Positions 35,067-45,479 of a DNA stretch of 64,000 bases are shown here, in pieces. The stretch's first letter is position 1. Each line of letters starts with the position of its first letter. Under the pieces are notes generated by a model. That model was not told the DNA's origin. It made no database searches and saw only the letters and a list, made by a program, of their open reading frames with translations. The stretch is from Buxus sempervirens. Lineage: Eukaryota > Streptophyta > Magnoliopsida > Buxales > Buxaceae. Location of the stretch: positions 8,370,001 to 8,434,000 of the forward strand of contig OX387184.1 in NCBI GenBank assembly GCA_947561395.2. Direction: 5' to 3'. The translations under genes were made by a program, and so were the position numbers.

Positions 35067-35753
35067 TTAATTTCCGTTTGCAGCCTTGTAATCGCTAAAG
35101 AGTTGTTCCGCAGTCTTCCCCAGCAATTCCACGAAGAAGTTGGGATCGTAACCGGTCCTCATCTTCCGGTTGAGATCCGCCACAAACCCATTTTGGAGAC
35201 TGTTACAGTAGTCCAGGAAGCGAGCGGTGACGTCGTAACCCTGGTCCCACCGATCACCCTGCCCAGGTTTCACCCAGTGTGAGGGGATGAACCCGGCCTT
35301 CAACCTCACATAGTCTGCAATCCCTTCTATTAGTCCTCCGGGAGCCTGTCCGTTCCCGTTCCACTGCCACACATGTACCATCTCATGGTACAGGACGCCT
35401 TTGAGCCCCGTCTTCACGTCTCCTGATAAATTAGCGATGAAGTTAGCGCTCACATGGATTTCATTGTTGCTAGCGAATGCCACCCCATCCATGGTCTCGA
35501 TGATCAAGCTCACTCGTGGAACACTCTTTCTGTCTGCGTCGTTGGTCTGCGCGAAGGTTGTCCATATGAATTCAGTGGCTTCAACCAGTGTCTGCCTGCT
35601 ATACTCAACACCAATCTCGGCGGTGAATCGGTTACCTCCCGGTGTTCCAGATGCTTTGTTAGTTACATCATACTCTACAGCGTGTGACCCTTGCAAGGCT
35701 GCAAGGGACAGCAGAGACGATAGGAAAAATATGGGGAATATCAGGCGAGCCAT
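35067..35753 (-). CDS. BSP3: PR-17/basic secretory protein family
   Basis: 228 residues, start at 35,753 (MARLIFPIFFLSSLLSLAAL signal peptide; the upstream in-frame Met lies in the TATA region). HEMVH is at residues 123-127. Differences from siblings include SANFIANLSGDVKTGLKGV where others read SANYIAGYSGDVKTEITGV, and GYDPNFF for GYSPNFF. The C-terminus ends SDYKAANGN. Predicted secreted zinc metallopeptidase of the defence-associated family. Block II partner of BSP1: 5' and 3' flanks are nearly identical, but a 37-bp promoter deletion removes the G-box region. The gene looks intact. It is the nearest BSP gene to the full-length PPR gene, and divergent in position but on the same strand. 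Confidence 0.95.
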   Translation of the reverse strand: MARLIFPIFFLSSLLSLAALQGSHAVEYDVTNKASGTPGGNRFTAEIGVEYSRQTLVEATEFIWTTFAQTNDADRKSVPRVSLIIETMDGVAFASNNEIHVSANFIANLSGDVKTGLKGVLYHEMVHVWQWNGNGQAPGGLIEGIADYVRLKAGFIPSHWVKPGQGDRWDQGYDVTARFLDYCNSLQNGFVADLNRKMRTGYDPNFFVELLGKTAEQLFSDYKAANGN

Positions 35754-35815
35754 TTCTGCACTTTTTTTTTTTAAAGTTTCTTGCACGTAGATAGATAAAG
35801 AAGAGAGGAGGAGCC

Positions 35816-35885
35816 GTATATATATAATAATTATATACGGAGAGATTAGAGACACAGAGGCGTTGTACTCAATTGGTTACGCAAC
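35816..35885 (-). promoter_or_regulatory. BSP3 promoter: TATA present, G-box region deleted
   Basis: The TATATATATA stretch at 35,816-35,830 is kept. Between CAATTGG and ACGCAACTTG (about 35,867-35,885) 37 bp found in BSP1 are missing, including CACGTG; TGG at both deletion edges suggests a microhomology deletion. An AGTCAA W-box core lies further up at 35,994. Confidence 0.65.
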
Positions 35886-36227
35886 TTGTATGTGAAAACA
35901 ATGCGACTAACAGTCAATGTAATAAAAATCATATAAGCGTGTGGAGAAGGAAACTAACGTGACGCATACGGATTGATGTGGTCCTTCTTTCCAAGTCAAC
36001 GGAGAAATATGAAAACCGATGGGATAAGAAATCTAAACGACACTCGTAATGTGGGAGGCTTTGTATATTTATATAATTCTGTTAACTTTACATAATTAAT
36101 GACTCAGTCAAATTAATTTTGAATTCAAATGAATAACAAACAACATTACCAAAAAAAAAAAAATGAATAACAAACAAACAACTAACTTTGAATTTAAACT
36201 ACTTTAAATCTTATTTGCTAACACTAA

Positions 36228-37191
36228 GGCTCCGTTTGGATAGCGGGAGAATACAAGAAAGTGAATGAAAACATGCTTTTCTCTCTTCCTAAGTGCGTTT
36301 GGATGACTAAGAAATTGTGGGACCCACAGTTTCTCAAGAATGAAAATGATAAAAATTGGCCCTTTTTGTTTCTTGCACCTAAGCACTGGATTCTGCGTCG
36401 TGAGAAGTGAGATTTAAGGATTTGCCAATAATACCCTTATCCTATTGACGACTATTATTGGGGAAATTTGTTTCAAGTAATAATTTTTTTAAAATAATTT
36501 AAATTCAGTCACCCAATTCTTGATAATTGCAGAATAATAATATTTTTTAAAATAAAGGAGAATAAGTGTCATTTCACTTATTCTAACCATCATGAGATAT
36601 TGACCTAATGCAAAATGAGTGGATTCCTATTTTTATGGACAATAACATATATAGGCATATATGCGCAATGTACCAGTCCCATATTTCTAATCCTAACGAA
36701 CAAATCTCTATAATACAATTGTAATTGTCAGAAACTTACGAAGCCAATTTAATGGTTTTAATTAAAACTATAAGAAACACAAAAAATAAAAAATAAAACT
36801 TAAAAAAAAGCATAAATTAAAAAATGGACAAACATTAAATACAAGGATGACAATGGTGCTAGTCTCTTCAATTAACTATCTAGTAAGCAATAAGAAAAAA
36901 GGAAAAAATATATATATATAAAAAAAACACTATCAATAGATATAGGTTGACTACCCAAAGCCAAAGCCATGCATACATGTGAGGGTAGAATTGGAAATTG
37001 CATTCAAGATTCTAATAACTTCCTTGCTATCTAAACACAAAATTCTAGATTTTTAGTTAAAATTACTAAATTTTCTTATAACATCCAAACAATATCGAGA
37101 AAATTACTTTTCAATTTCCTTTACTTCACTTTTCTTTTACTTTCTTTTCTCACATCTCTTTCTTGTATTCTCTCGACATCCAAACGGAGCC
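36228..37191. mobile_element. Tourist-type (PIF/Harbinger) MITE, 964 bp
   Basis: Inverted ends of about 37 bp start GGCTCCGTTTGGAT on both sides and are flanked by TAA (36,225-36,227 and 37,192-37,194). TAA/TTA is the PIF/Harbinger target. Block I has the uninterrupted sequence GCTAACACGAGAAATTC at about 12,026. The interior is AT-rich and non-coding. Confidence 0.88.
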
Positions 37192-37264
37192 TAAGAGAAA
37201 TTCAAAAAGTATTCTTCAGCTCCATTAGGCCTCTCCCACTTTAGGACAAATATTGCTGTAAAGA

Positions 37265-38445
37265 AATATTAAAATTGAAGAGATTCAATTGTATTAGGAT
37301 TATATCCCCGTTCTTGTCGTTGATCACTGTAATCTTTTGTTCGTCACATAGTAGAAACGGCGGCCGTGGACGTAGTCCTATTCTGGGGTGAATCACGTAA
37401 AAATCTATGTGTTCAGTTTTGATTCTTCTTCATTTTCTTTGCTCCTAGCCATCTATAAGAATCAGTCGGATTCCTATCATTAATTTCACGGTATCATCCA
37501 TGACACACAAGGATGTAAGCCTGGTGGCAAGTGGGCCCAAACACAATAGCCAATAGTACTAAAGTACTACTAGGTTCCACGTACTTGGCAATAGGATTGG
37601 TTGAGCTAGGTTTTAATTAGTCCATGTTTAGCCCAATCTAAAATTAGCTGGCCCAAAGTCACCTCGGCCTACCCTAGACCCATACTCATTAAGCCTAAAC
37701 CCAATCGTAAAACTATTTTTTGAGTTTGGGTTGCGTTTGTGCTAGCCCAAATTAAATGTACACCTAAGATAATTACATACCCAATCCTTTTATGATAAAG
37801 TAAAATTATAATTTATGAACTAAAATATTAGCTAAGATGCAACAATGGTAGAAAATCATTCAATACATGAAATCTAAAAAAATATAATATAAATCACACC
37901 AAAGATCACAATAGATGACGTATTTTTCCTGAAATCATTCAATCCATATTAATATTTGTCTTTTATGCGGAAAAGTGAGGATATTATATTTAATTAATTT
38001 ACTCTGCCATTCCTAGAGTAAGTTGTAAACTATCCGTAAGTGCATATGGTTCAACTCCTAAGCACATTTATAAATTTTCAAAAGCAATAACTCCCATTTG
38101 CATAATTCTTTAGAAAAAGAAAGCTAAGAAAAATAAAACATTCATACTGTTATACATAAATTCGTAGAATCAACAAAATCAATTGTTGGGGTTTGTGGAG
38201 CCTGATAATACTGGACACTCAGCCACAGCTCTCGTGGGTCGAGCTGTATTAGGGTTATATCTCTATTCTTATTGTTGATCACTGTAATCTTCTGTTCATA
38301 ACATAGTGGAAGCGGCGGTCGTGGACGTAGCCCTATTATGAGATGAACCACATAAAAATATGTGTGTTCTGTTTTGATTCTTCTTTATTTTCTTTGTTCC
38401 TAGTGATCTATAGGAATCAGTTGAATTCCCATCATCAATGTATAA
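37265..38445 (+). mobile_element. Non-coding LTR element remnant, TRIM-like (block II copy)
   Basis: Matches 12,120-13,555, with LTR-like stretches at about 37,265-37,495 and 38,186-38,445 and the same non-coding interior. The interior is shorter by about 250 bp than in block I. It is a broken fossil, older than the block duplication. Confidence 0.55.
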
Positions 38446-38828
38446 AATATTAGGCATAGTTTGGCAATCTAATGTACAAATAGAAATAGAGGCAACCCAC
38501 CATGTACTCGAGTTTTCAGTCCTTACTTGTTAAGACTTTGAAATCACCACATATTGGGCTACAAAGTATGAGCTGAAAACCAGCCCAAATTCAACTTCAT
38601 GCCTAAAATTAAGACTAGATAAAACGGGAATGTAAACAAAAATCTTACATCTTATTTGGGTTCCAAATTCAACTTCAGGCCTACAATTAAGACTAGATAA
38701 AACCGAAAGGTAAACTAAAATCATACATCTTATTTGGGTTGGGTGGGGTTGGGCAACACTTACAACTCTACTTCACATCAATACGTCTCATAGACCCTTG
38801 GGGTAAAAGTCAATTAAATAATTAAAGC

Positions 38829-38895
38829 TATTGTCGCAGGGTAATCGCCGGACGAACAAACGTACTGATATGGCAGCCAAAGAAATCGTTGCCAT
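38829..38895 (-). pseudogene. PPR gene 5' fragment (ahead of BSP4)
   Basis: Keeps the PPR start codon (38,893-38,895) and about 22 codons (MATISLAAISVRLFVRRLPC), then runs into unrelated sequence at the same point as the fragment at 14,416. It shares the upstream PPR sequence. It could produce only a short, probably meaningless peptide. Confidence 0.85.
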
Positions 38896-39279
38896 GGTGG
38901 AAAATAAGCGGAAACAGGTTAATCAGGCTTGAAGTTATTTACAGTAATTCATGAAAAAGATGACCACACCCAAACAATATGATCGGTTCGTCTCGCTACA
39001 AATGATAACAATTCTAACGGTAACAAAGGTCAAGCTCCAATGTGAACGTGCGCTTTACTACCTTCCATTCGGATATTTCTTTTATTTTCGTCTATTGACC
39101 TCTTCCCTCACACGGAGGATCCTGCGAAGACAGCCGCCGGCCCTTAGGAAAACCCGGGCAAGCCTCGCTTTAAAAGTTTTTGTTTGGTTTAACCGGCTAC
39201 CGTTTGACCCGGCCCTCCACGTTTTTGAAAGAGGACTTTGTTGCGGATTCAGTCCATCTACAGTTGAGCCCGTTACGGG

Positions 39280-39369
39280 CTCAACTGATCGCTGCTTGCA
39301 GAATGTAAACAGGCAAGCAGTCCCCTCAACTGATCGCTGCTTGCAGAATGTAAACAGGCAAGCAGTCCT
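39280..39369. repeat. 45-bp tandem duplication
   Basis: CTCAACTGATCGCTGCTTGC through GGCAAGCAGTCC occurs twice in a row in block II and once in block I (about 14,820-14,871). Confidence 0.8.
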
Positions 39370-39551
39370 GTCTTTTCTCTCTTCTGCTTGCAGAATGGCT
39401 TTCTACTTCATTTCTTATTTTATTATCCACAAGAAAGGAGCACAGGCTTGAGCGATCAGAAATTTGCTAGGGAAGCCTATAAGTTAGCATGATCAGTTTG
39501 TGAAATCTAATAAAGTCTTAAAGACTATAATTGTGCGCCAATATGCGGTGG

Positions 39552-39735
39552 GCACTGGGCAGACATTTTAGACCAGAACAAGCTGCTTCACGGCAGATTA
39601 GTAGTCAATACCTTGTCTTTGACTCTTTGTCCAACTCAGGAAAACTGGTGTGGGACGAAGTGGGTTTAACCCGCCAAAACGCACATGAATCCCAGACGAC
39701 AAAGTCCATTACAGACACGGCAAGACCTGCATGCA
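39552..39735. other. Micro-inversion relative to the BSP1/BSP3 units
   Basis: This segment (GACATTTTAGACCAGAACAA to GACCTGCATGCA) is the reverse complement of 34,205-34,380, while sequence on both sides runs in the same direction. The BSP2 unit carries the same inversion near 16,145-16,385, with a replaced centre. Confidence 0.78.
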
Positions 39736-40098
39736 TTTGAGGTTCCGTACGTCGAGAACATGGTTGCTCCGGTCTTTCTTTCGTGCTTCCACGCGAAAAC
39801 ACGCACGCATTTTGACCAGATTCGATCAGTTCTGAATTCCAACAAACTAGTCATAAGTATCCCGTTAATTAGTATCTGGCAGCACTTCTACCTTTCGGCT
39901 AGCCTCATAATTTCATCCGCAGAACAGTAAATTACAAGGTAAAAAGGATAATTACTGCAAGAGAAGATTAAAGATGTTTAATTTCCCACGAAAAGCTTTC
40001 ATGTTAAAGCAAGAGAGAGATCGTTCACTAGATCGATCTCGTTCTTTATTCTCGTTAAATAATACATAAAGCTGGAAATAATTAAGTGATTAATCACT

Positions 40099-40785
40099 TT
40101 AATTTCTGTTTGCAGCCTTGTAATCGCTCCAGAGTTGATCCACAGTCTTCCCCAGCAATTCCACGAAGAAGTTGGGACTGTAACCGGTCCTCATCTTCCG
40201 GTTGAGATCCGCCACAAACCCATTTCGGAGACTGTTACAGTAGTCCAAGAACCGAGCGGTGACGTCGTAACCCTGGTCCCACCTATCACCCTGCCCAGGT
40301 TTCACCCAGTGTGAAGGGATGAACCCGGCCATCAACCTCACATAGTCCGCAATCCCTTCTATTAGTCCTCCGGGAGCCTGCCTGTTCCCGTTCCACTGCC
40401 ACACATGTACCATCTCATGGTACAGGACGCCTGTGATCTCCGTCTTCACGTCGCCTGAATATCCAGCAATGTAGTTGGCGCTAACATGGATTTCATTGTT
40501 GCTAGCGAATGCCACTCCACCGATAGACTCGATGATCAAGCTCACCCGAGAAACACTCTTTCGATCTGCTTCGTTGGTCTGCGCGAAGGTTGTCCATATG
40601 AAATCAGTGGCGGCAACCAGCGTCTGCCTGCTGTACTCAACACCAATCTCGGCGATGAATCGGTTACCTCCCGGTGTTCCAGATGCTTTGTTAGTTACAT
40701 CATATTCTACAGCGTGTGACCCTTGCAAGGCTGCAAGGAACATCAAAGACGATACGAAAAAAATGGGGAATATCAGGTGAGCCAT
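40099..40785 (-). CDS. BSP4: PR-17/basic secretory protein family
   Basis: 228 residues, start at 40,785 by the family signal peptide (MAHLIFPIFFVSSLMFLAAL). HEMVH is at residues 123-127, followed by WQWNGNRQAPGG (Arg where others have Gly) and DYVRLMAGF (Met for Lys). About seven residues differ from BSP2. Predicted secreted zinc metallopeptidase of the PR-17 family. Its promoter keeps both a G-box (40,931-40,938) and a W-box-like GGTCAAA (about 40,898), so it probably best represents the ancestral control region; this is inference. It lies in block II between the PPR fragment and BSP5. The gene looks intact. Confidence 0.95.
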   Translation of the reverse strand: MAHLIFPIFFVSSLMFLAALQGSHAVEYDVTNKASGTPGGNRFIAEIGVEYSRQTLVAATDFIWTTFAQTNEADRKSVSRVSLIIESIGGVAFASNNEIHVSANYIAGYSGDVKTEITGVLYHEMVHVWQWNGNRQAPGGLIEGIADYVRLMAGFIPSHWVKPGQGDRWDQGYDVTARFLDYCNSLRNGFVADLNRKMRTGYSPNFFVELLGKTVDQLWSDYKAANRN

Positions 40786-40851
40786 TTCTGCCTTCCCTTT
40801 AGTTTCTTGGCGCTTAGATAGATTATAGGTAGCATAGAAGGGAGGAGGTGC

Positions 40852-40938
40852 TGTATATATAGAGATGGATACAGAGGCGCCGAACGCAATTGGAAGGGTC
40901 AAAGGATGAACAGCAAACGAGAGCATCACGCCACGTGG
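40852..40938 (-). promoter_or_regulatory. BSP4 promoter: TATA, W-box and G-box
   Basis: TATATATAG-type TATA at 40,852-40,863; GGTCAAA (minus TTTGACC, W-box) at about 40,898-40,904; CCACGTGG at 40,931-40,938. Confidence 0.65.
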
Positions 40939-41073
40939 CTACGTAACTTGTGTGTGAAAACAATACGTACGACTACAATCAAATTAATACCGTGTGGAGG
41001 AGGAACGCGGACATGTTACATCAAAATAAAAGGAAAACTGCCATGGCCGGCGCATATAGATTCATGTGGTTCC

Positions 41074-42233
41074 GGGGGCGTTCGGTGGTCTTTATAGAAT
41101 CTGATTCTAGTAGAATTTGATTCCAAATCTAAAAGCTGTTCGGTTGGGATTTTAAGCCCGGATTCTATAATCTAAGTGTATAATCAAGTCAATAATTATG
41201 GACATTGGTGCTTAAATTTTCAAAATCTGTGGTTTTAGAGATTATGCATAACATATTATAATAAATAATAACATTATAAGTATTATAATGTAGTATATTA
41301 TAATATTATGTTTATAATATTATAATAAATTTAATATATTATTATTAATATATTAAAATATAATAATATACTAGTATATTATATTTAATATCATAATATT
41401 AATATCTCATATTAGATTAATTTATTAATATTAATATAATAATATATTATTTATTAATAATATTATACTATAATATTAAATATTAATACTATAATACATT
41501 ATATTTCTTAAATTTAATATTGTAATAAATTTATTATAATACTGTAATAAACATATTTTATAATTATAATATTATAATAATTATTATAATATATAATAAT
41601 ATTTAATATATTAATATAATATTAATAGATTAAAACATAACAATGTATTAGTATATTATATTTAATATTGTAATATTAATATTTCATATTATATTGATTT
41701 ATTAATAATACTATATTATATATTAATAATATTATAATTATATTATATATATTAATAATATTATAATTATATTAATATAATATTATAATATATAATACTT
41801 TTAAATTTTCATATTATAATAGTATTATATAATGTTATAATAATATTATTATAATACACATAATATAATATAATATAATATAATAATGCTATTATATTAT
41901 ATAAATATATAATAATATTATATAAAATTTATATATTATGCAAAAATATACATATTATATAATAATATATACAATTTTAATAAGACTTCTACTTTTCTAT
42001 ATACATTATATTATTTTTTATGTAATTTTTAACACAAAAACTTCAAATTTAATCTCAATAATCAATTTCAACCAAACAAGATTCTAGATTCTGGTTTAAA
42101 AAAATCTAAGTTCTTAATCCTACTTATCCAAATAGGCTTTTTAGATTCTAAAATCGAAGAAATATAATCTGAAATATAGAATCTAGGTTTATAATCAGAA
42201 TCCAAGATTCTATAATACCCACCAAACGCCACC
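41074..42233. mobile_element. MITE-like element with extremely AT-rich core
   Basis: Inverted ends of about 35 bp: GGCGTTCGGTGGTCTTTATA on the left and the complement of TATAATACCCACCAAACGCC on the right. 41,240-41,960 is almost pure A/T with TAATA-type repeats. No clear target duplication, so the superfamily is open. It is absent from block I. Confidence 0.7.
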
Positions 42234-42542
42234 TAAGATAAATATCCCCATGTGAAGAGAATCAAAACATATTCTTCGGTTCCATTAGGCTTCTTCCACT
42301 TTAGGACAAAGATTGCTTTAAGGAAATATTACTTAAAATTGAAGAGAATCAAAACTTGAAAGAACTACCCAAAAAAAAAATTCAAAACTTGAAAGAAACA
42401 TTCAAGAAGACTCGTTTTATAGCTCAAAATCATATTCTAAACAACCGTCCAGCATTAATAAGGAGAAAGACCACGTCCTCATCCATCGTTCTTTATTCTC
42501 ATTAATAATAATATATACATATAGCTGGATATAAGTATCCAG
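42234..42542. other. Segment between AT-rich MITE and BSP5
   Basis: Matches the sequence beyond the BSP2 5' side (17,560-17,640 and 18,113-18,170), including the empty AAATCATAT site at about 42,430. It marks the right end of the duplicated block. Confidence 0.75.
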
Positions 42543-43232
42543 TTAATTTTTATTTGCAGCCTTGTAATCGCTCCAGAGTTGATCCACAGACTTCCCCAGC
42601 AGTTCCACGAAGAAATTGGGACTGTAACCAGTCCCCATCTTCCGGTTGAGATCCGCCACAAACCCATCTCGGAGACTGTTACAGTAGTCCAAGAACCGAG
42701 CGGTGATGTCGTAACCCTGGTCCCACCTATCACCCTGCCCAGGTTTCACCCAGTGTGAAGGGATGTAGCCGGCCTTCAACCTCACGTAGTCTGCAATCCC
42801 TTCTATTAGTCCTCCAGGAGCCTGTCCGTTCCCGTTCCACTGCCACACGTGGACCATCTCATGGTACAAGACGCCTGTGATCTCCGTCTTCACGTTGCCT
42901 GAATAGCCAGCGATGTAGTTAGCGCTCACATGGATTTGGTTGTTGCTAGCGAATGCCACTCCACTCATTGGCTCGACCACCATGCTCACTCGTGGAACAC
43001 TCTTCCTATCTGCTCCGGTAGTCTGTTTGAGGCTTCCCCATATGAAATTACTGGCTGATATCAGCGTCAGCCTTGAGTAGGCAACACCAATCTCGGCGGC
43101 GAATCGTTTACCACCTGGTGTGCCGGTAGCCTTGTTGATTACATCGTAGTCTACGGCGAGTGATCCACGCAAGGCTGCAAAAGTTAGCAGCAGAGATGAT
43201 AGGAACCACATGGGGAAGAACAGGCGAGCCAT
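42543..43232 (-). CDS. BSP5: PR-17/basic secretory protein family
   Basis: 229 residues, intronless. Signal peptide MARLFFPMWFLSSLLLTFAA ends near LRGSLA before VDYDV. HEMVH is at residues 124-128 with WQWNGNGQAPGGLIEGIADY. It is intermediate: the signal peptide and KSVPRVSMVVEP segment resemble BSP6 and BSP7, while HEMVH and the C-terminal half resemble BSP1-4. It lacks the extra Cys of BSP6/7 (AYSRLTL). The TATA-like CTAAATAG is 35-47 bp upstream. Its upstream region (43,256-43,500) is duplicated ahead of BSP6. Predicted secreted zinc metallopeptidase; the gene looks intact. Confidence 0.95.
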   Translation of the reverse strand: MARLFFPMWFLSSLLLTFAALRGSLAVDYDVINKATGTPGGKRFAAEIGVAYSRLTLISASNFIWGSLKQTTGADRKSVPRVSMVVEPMSGVAFASNNQIHVSANYIAGYSGNVKTEITGVLYHEMVHVWQWNGNGQAPGGLIEGIADYVRLKAGYIPSHWVKPGQGDRWDQGYDITARFLDYCNSLRDGFVADLNRKMGTGYSPNFFVELLGKSVDQLWSDYKAANKN

Positions 43233-43266
43233 TTCTCTCTGTGTTTTACTTCTTATCCATAGAAGT

Positions 43267-43305
43267 TCTATTTAGAGAGAGAGGTGCCAGGCACGGCCAC
43301 GAATG
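43267..43305 (-). promoter_or_regulatory. BSP5 promoter: TATA-like and conserved GCACGGCCACGAATG block
   Basis: TCTCTAAATAGAAC (minus) at 43,267-43,279 serves as the TATA region. GCACGGCCACGAATG just upstream is identical ahead of BSP6, unlike the G-box promoters of BSP1, 2 and 4. Confidence 0.5.
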
Positions 43306-43520
43306 AACAAACGGATGCATTATGAGTGACTGATAATTACTAAAGTTTAAAATAAAATAAAGAAGGTAATTATCAAAACCATGTTAAGAGGAAAACTGAT
43401 GTGGCGCATACTGATTTATGTGGTTCCAAGGTGTAGTTTTACTACCACTACGCTTCTGGATCTTCCACTATAACGCAAAGAATACCTCAGAAAAAATATC
43501 AAATGCATTATTACTCAAAG

Positions 43521-44284
43521 TGGGTGGGTTGGAAAATTATGAAAACCACCCACTTTTAATTTCCAAAGTTAAATGTTAAAAAACATGTAACTTTTCTATA
43601 TAATTGCGTTTCAGTTCAGAATCATTGTAACTCGATTAATCTCATACTTTACAATTAATTGACAAAATGTTTAATTACACCAATCGAACAAGTAATATTG
43701 AGATTTGTCGATTAATCGAGTGGTAGTTTTGATTAATCGAAAAGTCATGGCAATTATCGAAGATTCACGATAAACTAACGTGCATCTATGGATTATTAAA
43801 CTTGTATCTTAGAAAGATTTAACTTGTATCCTACGATGATCATGCTTATTTCCATGATGATCAACCTGATATCTTAAGTTTATGTTATATGTTTCCCATG
43901 AAGTGGATCATAATTTTATCCGTCTGATATCCTTAAAGATCTAACATGTATCCTTCGATGATTTGAAATTTTGATTAAATCGTTGTTTTGCGATTAATCG
44001 AAAGATGTCCAATTGATCGAAATTTATGGACGCATGATGAAAGCCCGATTCAACATTCATACGTTCATTCAATGTCAATTAATCATACTTTCATACCCGA
44101 AGGGCAATTTTTGAACTTTGAAAAGCGCCTGGTATGCTTATCATCGAAGGATATATGTTAAATCTTCGATTTTGGACTGAAGCGCAATTATATGGGAAAA
44201 GTTACACATTTTTTAACATTTGAATTTTTCAAAGCATGTTTTTATAAATACTCAAGAGAAGTGGGTGGTTTTCATAATTTTCCC
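43521..44284. mobile_element. Mutator-type MITE between BSP5 and BSP6
   Basis: Terminal inverted repeats of about 80-100 bp share GGAAAATTATGAAAACCACC and the inner segment AACATTTAACTT/ATATAATTGCG. The BSP6 upstream region runs on without it after ATTACTCAAAG (about 45,490). Related in its ends to the MITE at 17,654. Left boundary approximate; no target duplication seen. Confidence 0.72.
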
Positions 44285-44481
44285 AATCTAAATGAAGGAT
44301 TCAAAAGGAGCGAGAGATCGAAAATATTTGACAGAGTGATTAGATAAAAGGAGGCTTCGATCATGTTTCCTTTTCATTCATAGATTAAACACTTCCATAT
44401 TAGGGTTACAGAGATAGTTAGCACTTATCTCGTTCTTTATTCTCGTTAATAATACATACATAGCTGGATATAAGTTCCCAG

Positions 44482-45171
44482 TTAATTTTTATTTGCAGCC
44501 TTGTAATCACTCCAGAGTTGATCCACAGCCTTCCCCAGCAGTTCCACGAAGAAGTCGGGACTGTAACCAGTCTTCAGCTTCCGGTTGAGATTCGCCACAA
44601 ACCCATTTTTAAGACTGTTACAGTAGTCCAGGAAGCGAGCGGTGACGTCGTGCCCCTGGTCCCAGCTTTCACCCTGCCCAGATCCCACCCAGTTTGAAGG
44701 GACGAACCCGGCCTTCATCCTCACGTAGTCAGCCATCCCCTCAAGTAGTCCATCGGGAGCCTGGCCGTTCCCGTTCCACTGCCACACATGAGCCATCTCG
44801 TGGTAGATGATTCCTGCGATCTCCTTCTTCAAATCACCAGAATAGCCAGCGATGTAGCTTTGGCTCAAATGGATTTGGTTGTTGATCGTTTCTGCAACTC
44901 CATTCATTGACTTGACCACCAAGCTCACTCGTGGAACACTCTTCCTATCTGTTTCGATGGTCTGTTCGAAGCTTCCGAATATGAAATCAGAGGCGGACAT
45001 CAGTGTCTGCTTGCAGTATTCAACACCAATCTCGGTGGCGAATCGTTTACCACCTGGTGTTCGGGTAGCTTTGTTGAGTACATCGTAGTCTACGGCGAGT
45101 GACCCACGCAAGGCTACAAGGGTTAGCAGCAGAGAGGATATGAACCACATGGGGAAGATGAGGCGAGCCAT
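44482..45171 (-). CDS. BSP6: PR-17/basic secretory protein family
   Basis: 229 residues. Signal peptide MARLIFPMWFISSLLLTLVA. The zinc motif is HEMAH (residues 124-128) with GLLEGMADYVRMKAGF. It has Cys at residue 52 (EYCKQTL) in addition to the family LDYCNSL Cys, so a disulfide is possible. Diverged stretches include GVAETINNQIHLSQSYIAGY and SNWVGSGQGESWDQGHD. Predicted secreted zinc metallopeptidase. The upstream region duplicates that of BSP5. A TATA box (CTATAAATAG, minus) lies at 45,219-45,230. The gene looks intact and belongs to the older group with BSP7. Confidence 0.95.
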   Translation of the reverse strand: MARLIFPMWFISSLLLTLVALRGSLAVDYDVLNKATRTPGGKRFATEIGVEYCKQTLMSASDFIFGSFEQTIETDRKSVPRVSLVVKSMNGVAETINNQIHLSQSYIAGYSGDLKKEIAGIIYHEMAHVWQWNGNGQAPDGLLEGMADYVRMKAGFVPSNWVGSGQGESWDQGHDVTARFLDYCNSLKNGFVANLNRKLKTGYSPDFFVELLGKAVDQLWSDYKAANKN

Positions 45172-45218
45172 TTCTCTCTGTATTGTTTTACTTCTTAGTG
45201 GGAGGTGGACCTAGAAGT

Positions 45219-45275
45219 GCTATTTATAGAGAGATCGAGTGAGGTGCCATGCACGGCCACGAATGAACAACAAAC
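45219..45275 (-). promoter_or_regulatory. BSP6 promoter: TATA box and conserved block
   Basis: CTATAAATAGC (minus) about 50-60 bp before the ATG, then GCACGGCCACGAATG (45,253-45,267) as in BSP5. Confidence 0.6.
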
Positions 45276-45479
45276 AACGGATGCATTATGTGTGAATGAT
45301 AATTACTGAAGTTTAAAATAAAATAAAGAAGGTAATTATCAAAACCAAGTTAAGAGGAAAACTGATGTGGCGCATACAGATTTATGCGGTTCCAAGGTGT
45401 AGTTTACTACCGCTAAGCTTCTGGATATTCATTCCACTAGCTATAACGCAAAGATTACTTTACAGAAAATATCTCATAC

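Larger units (their letters stand above)
33010..42490. repeat. Duplication block II (two-BSP-gene block)
   Basis: Colinear partner of 8,680-18,170. It starts just upstream of the intact PPR gene, contains BSP3 and BSP4, and ends right before BSP5. Block II-specific additions are a 0.3-kb internal duplication near 34,200-34,815, a Tourist MITE and an AT-rich MITE. Confidence 0.85.

Noticed and set aside
35401-35790. Plus-strand frames of 70-130 codons across the BSP genes
   Set aside because: They recur antisense to every BSP gene at the same place and are shadows of its codon pattern.
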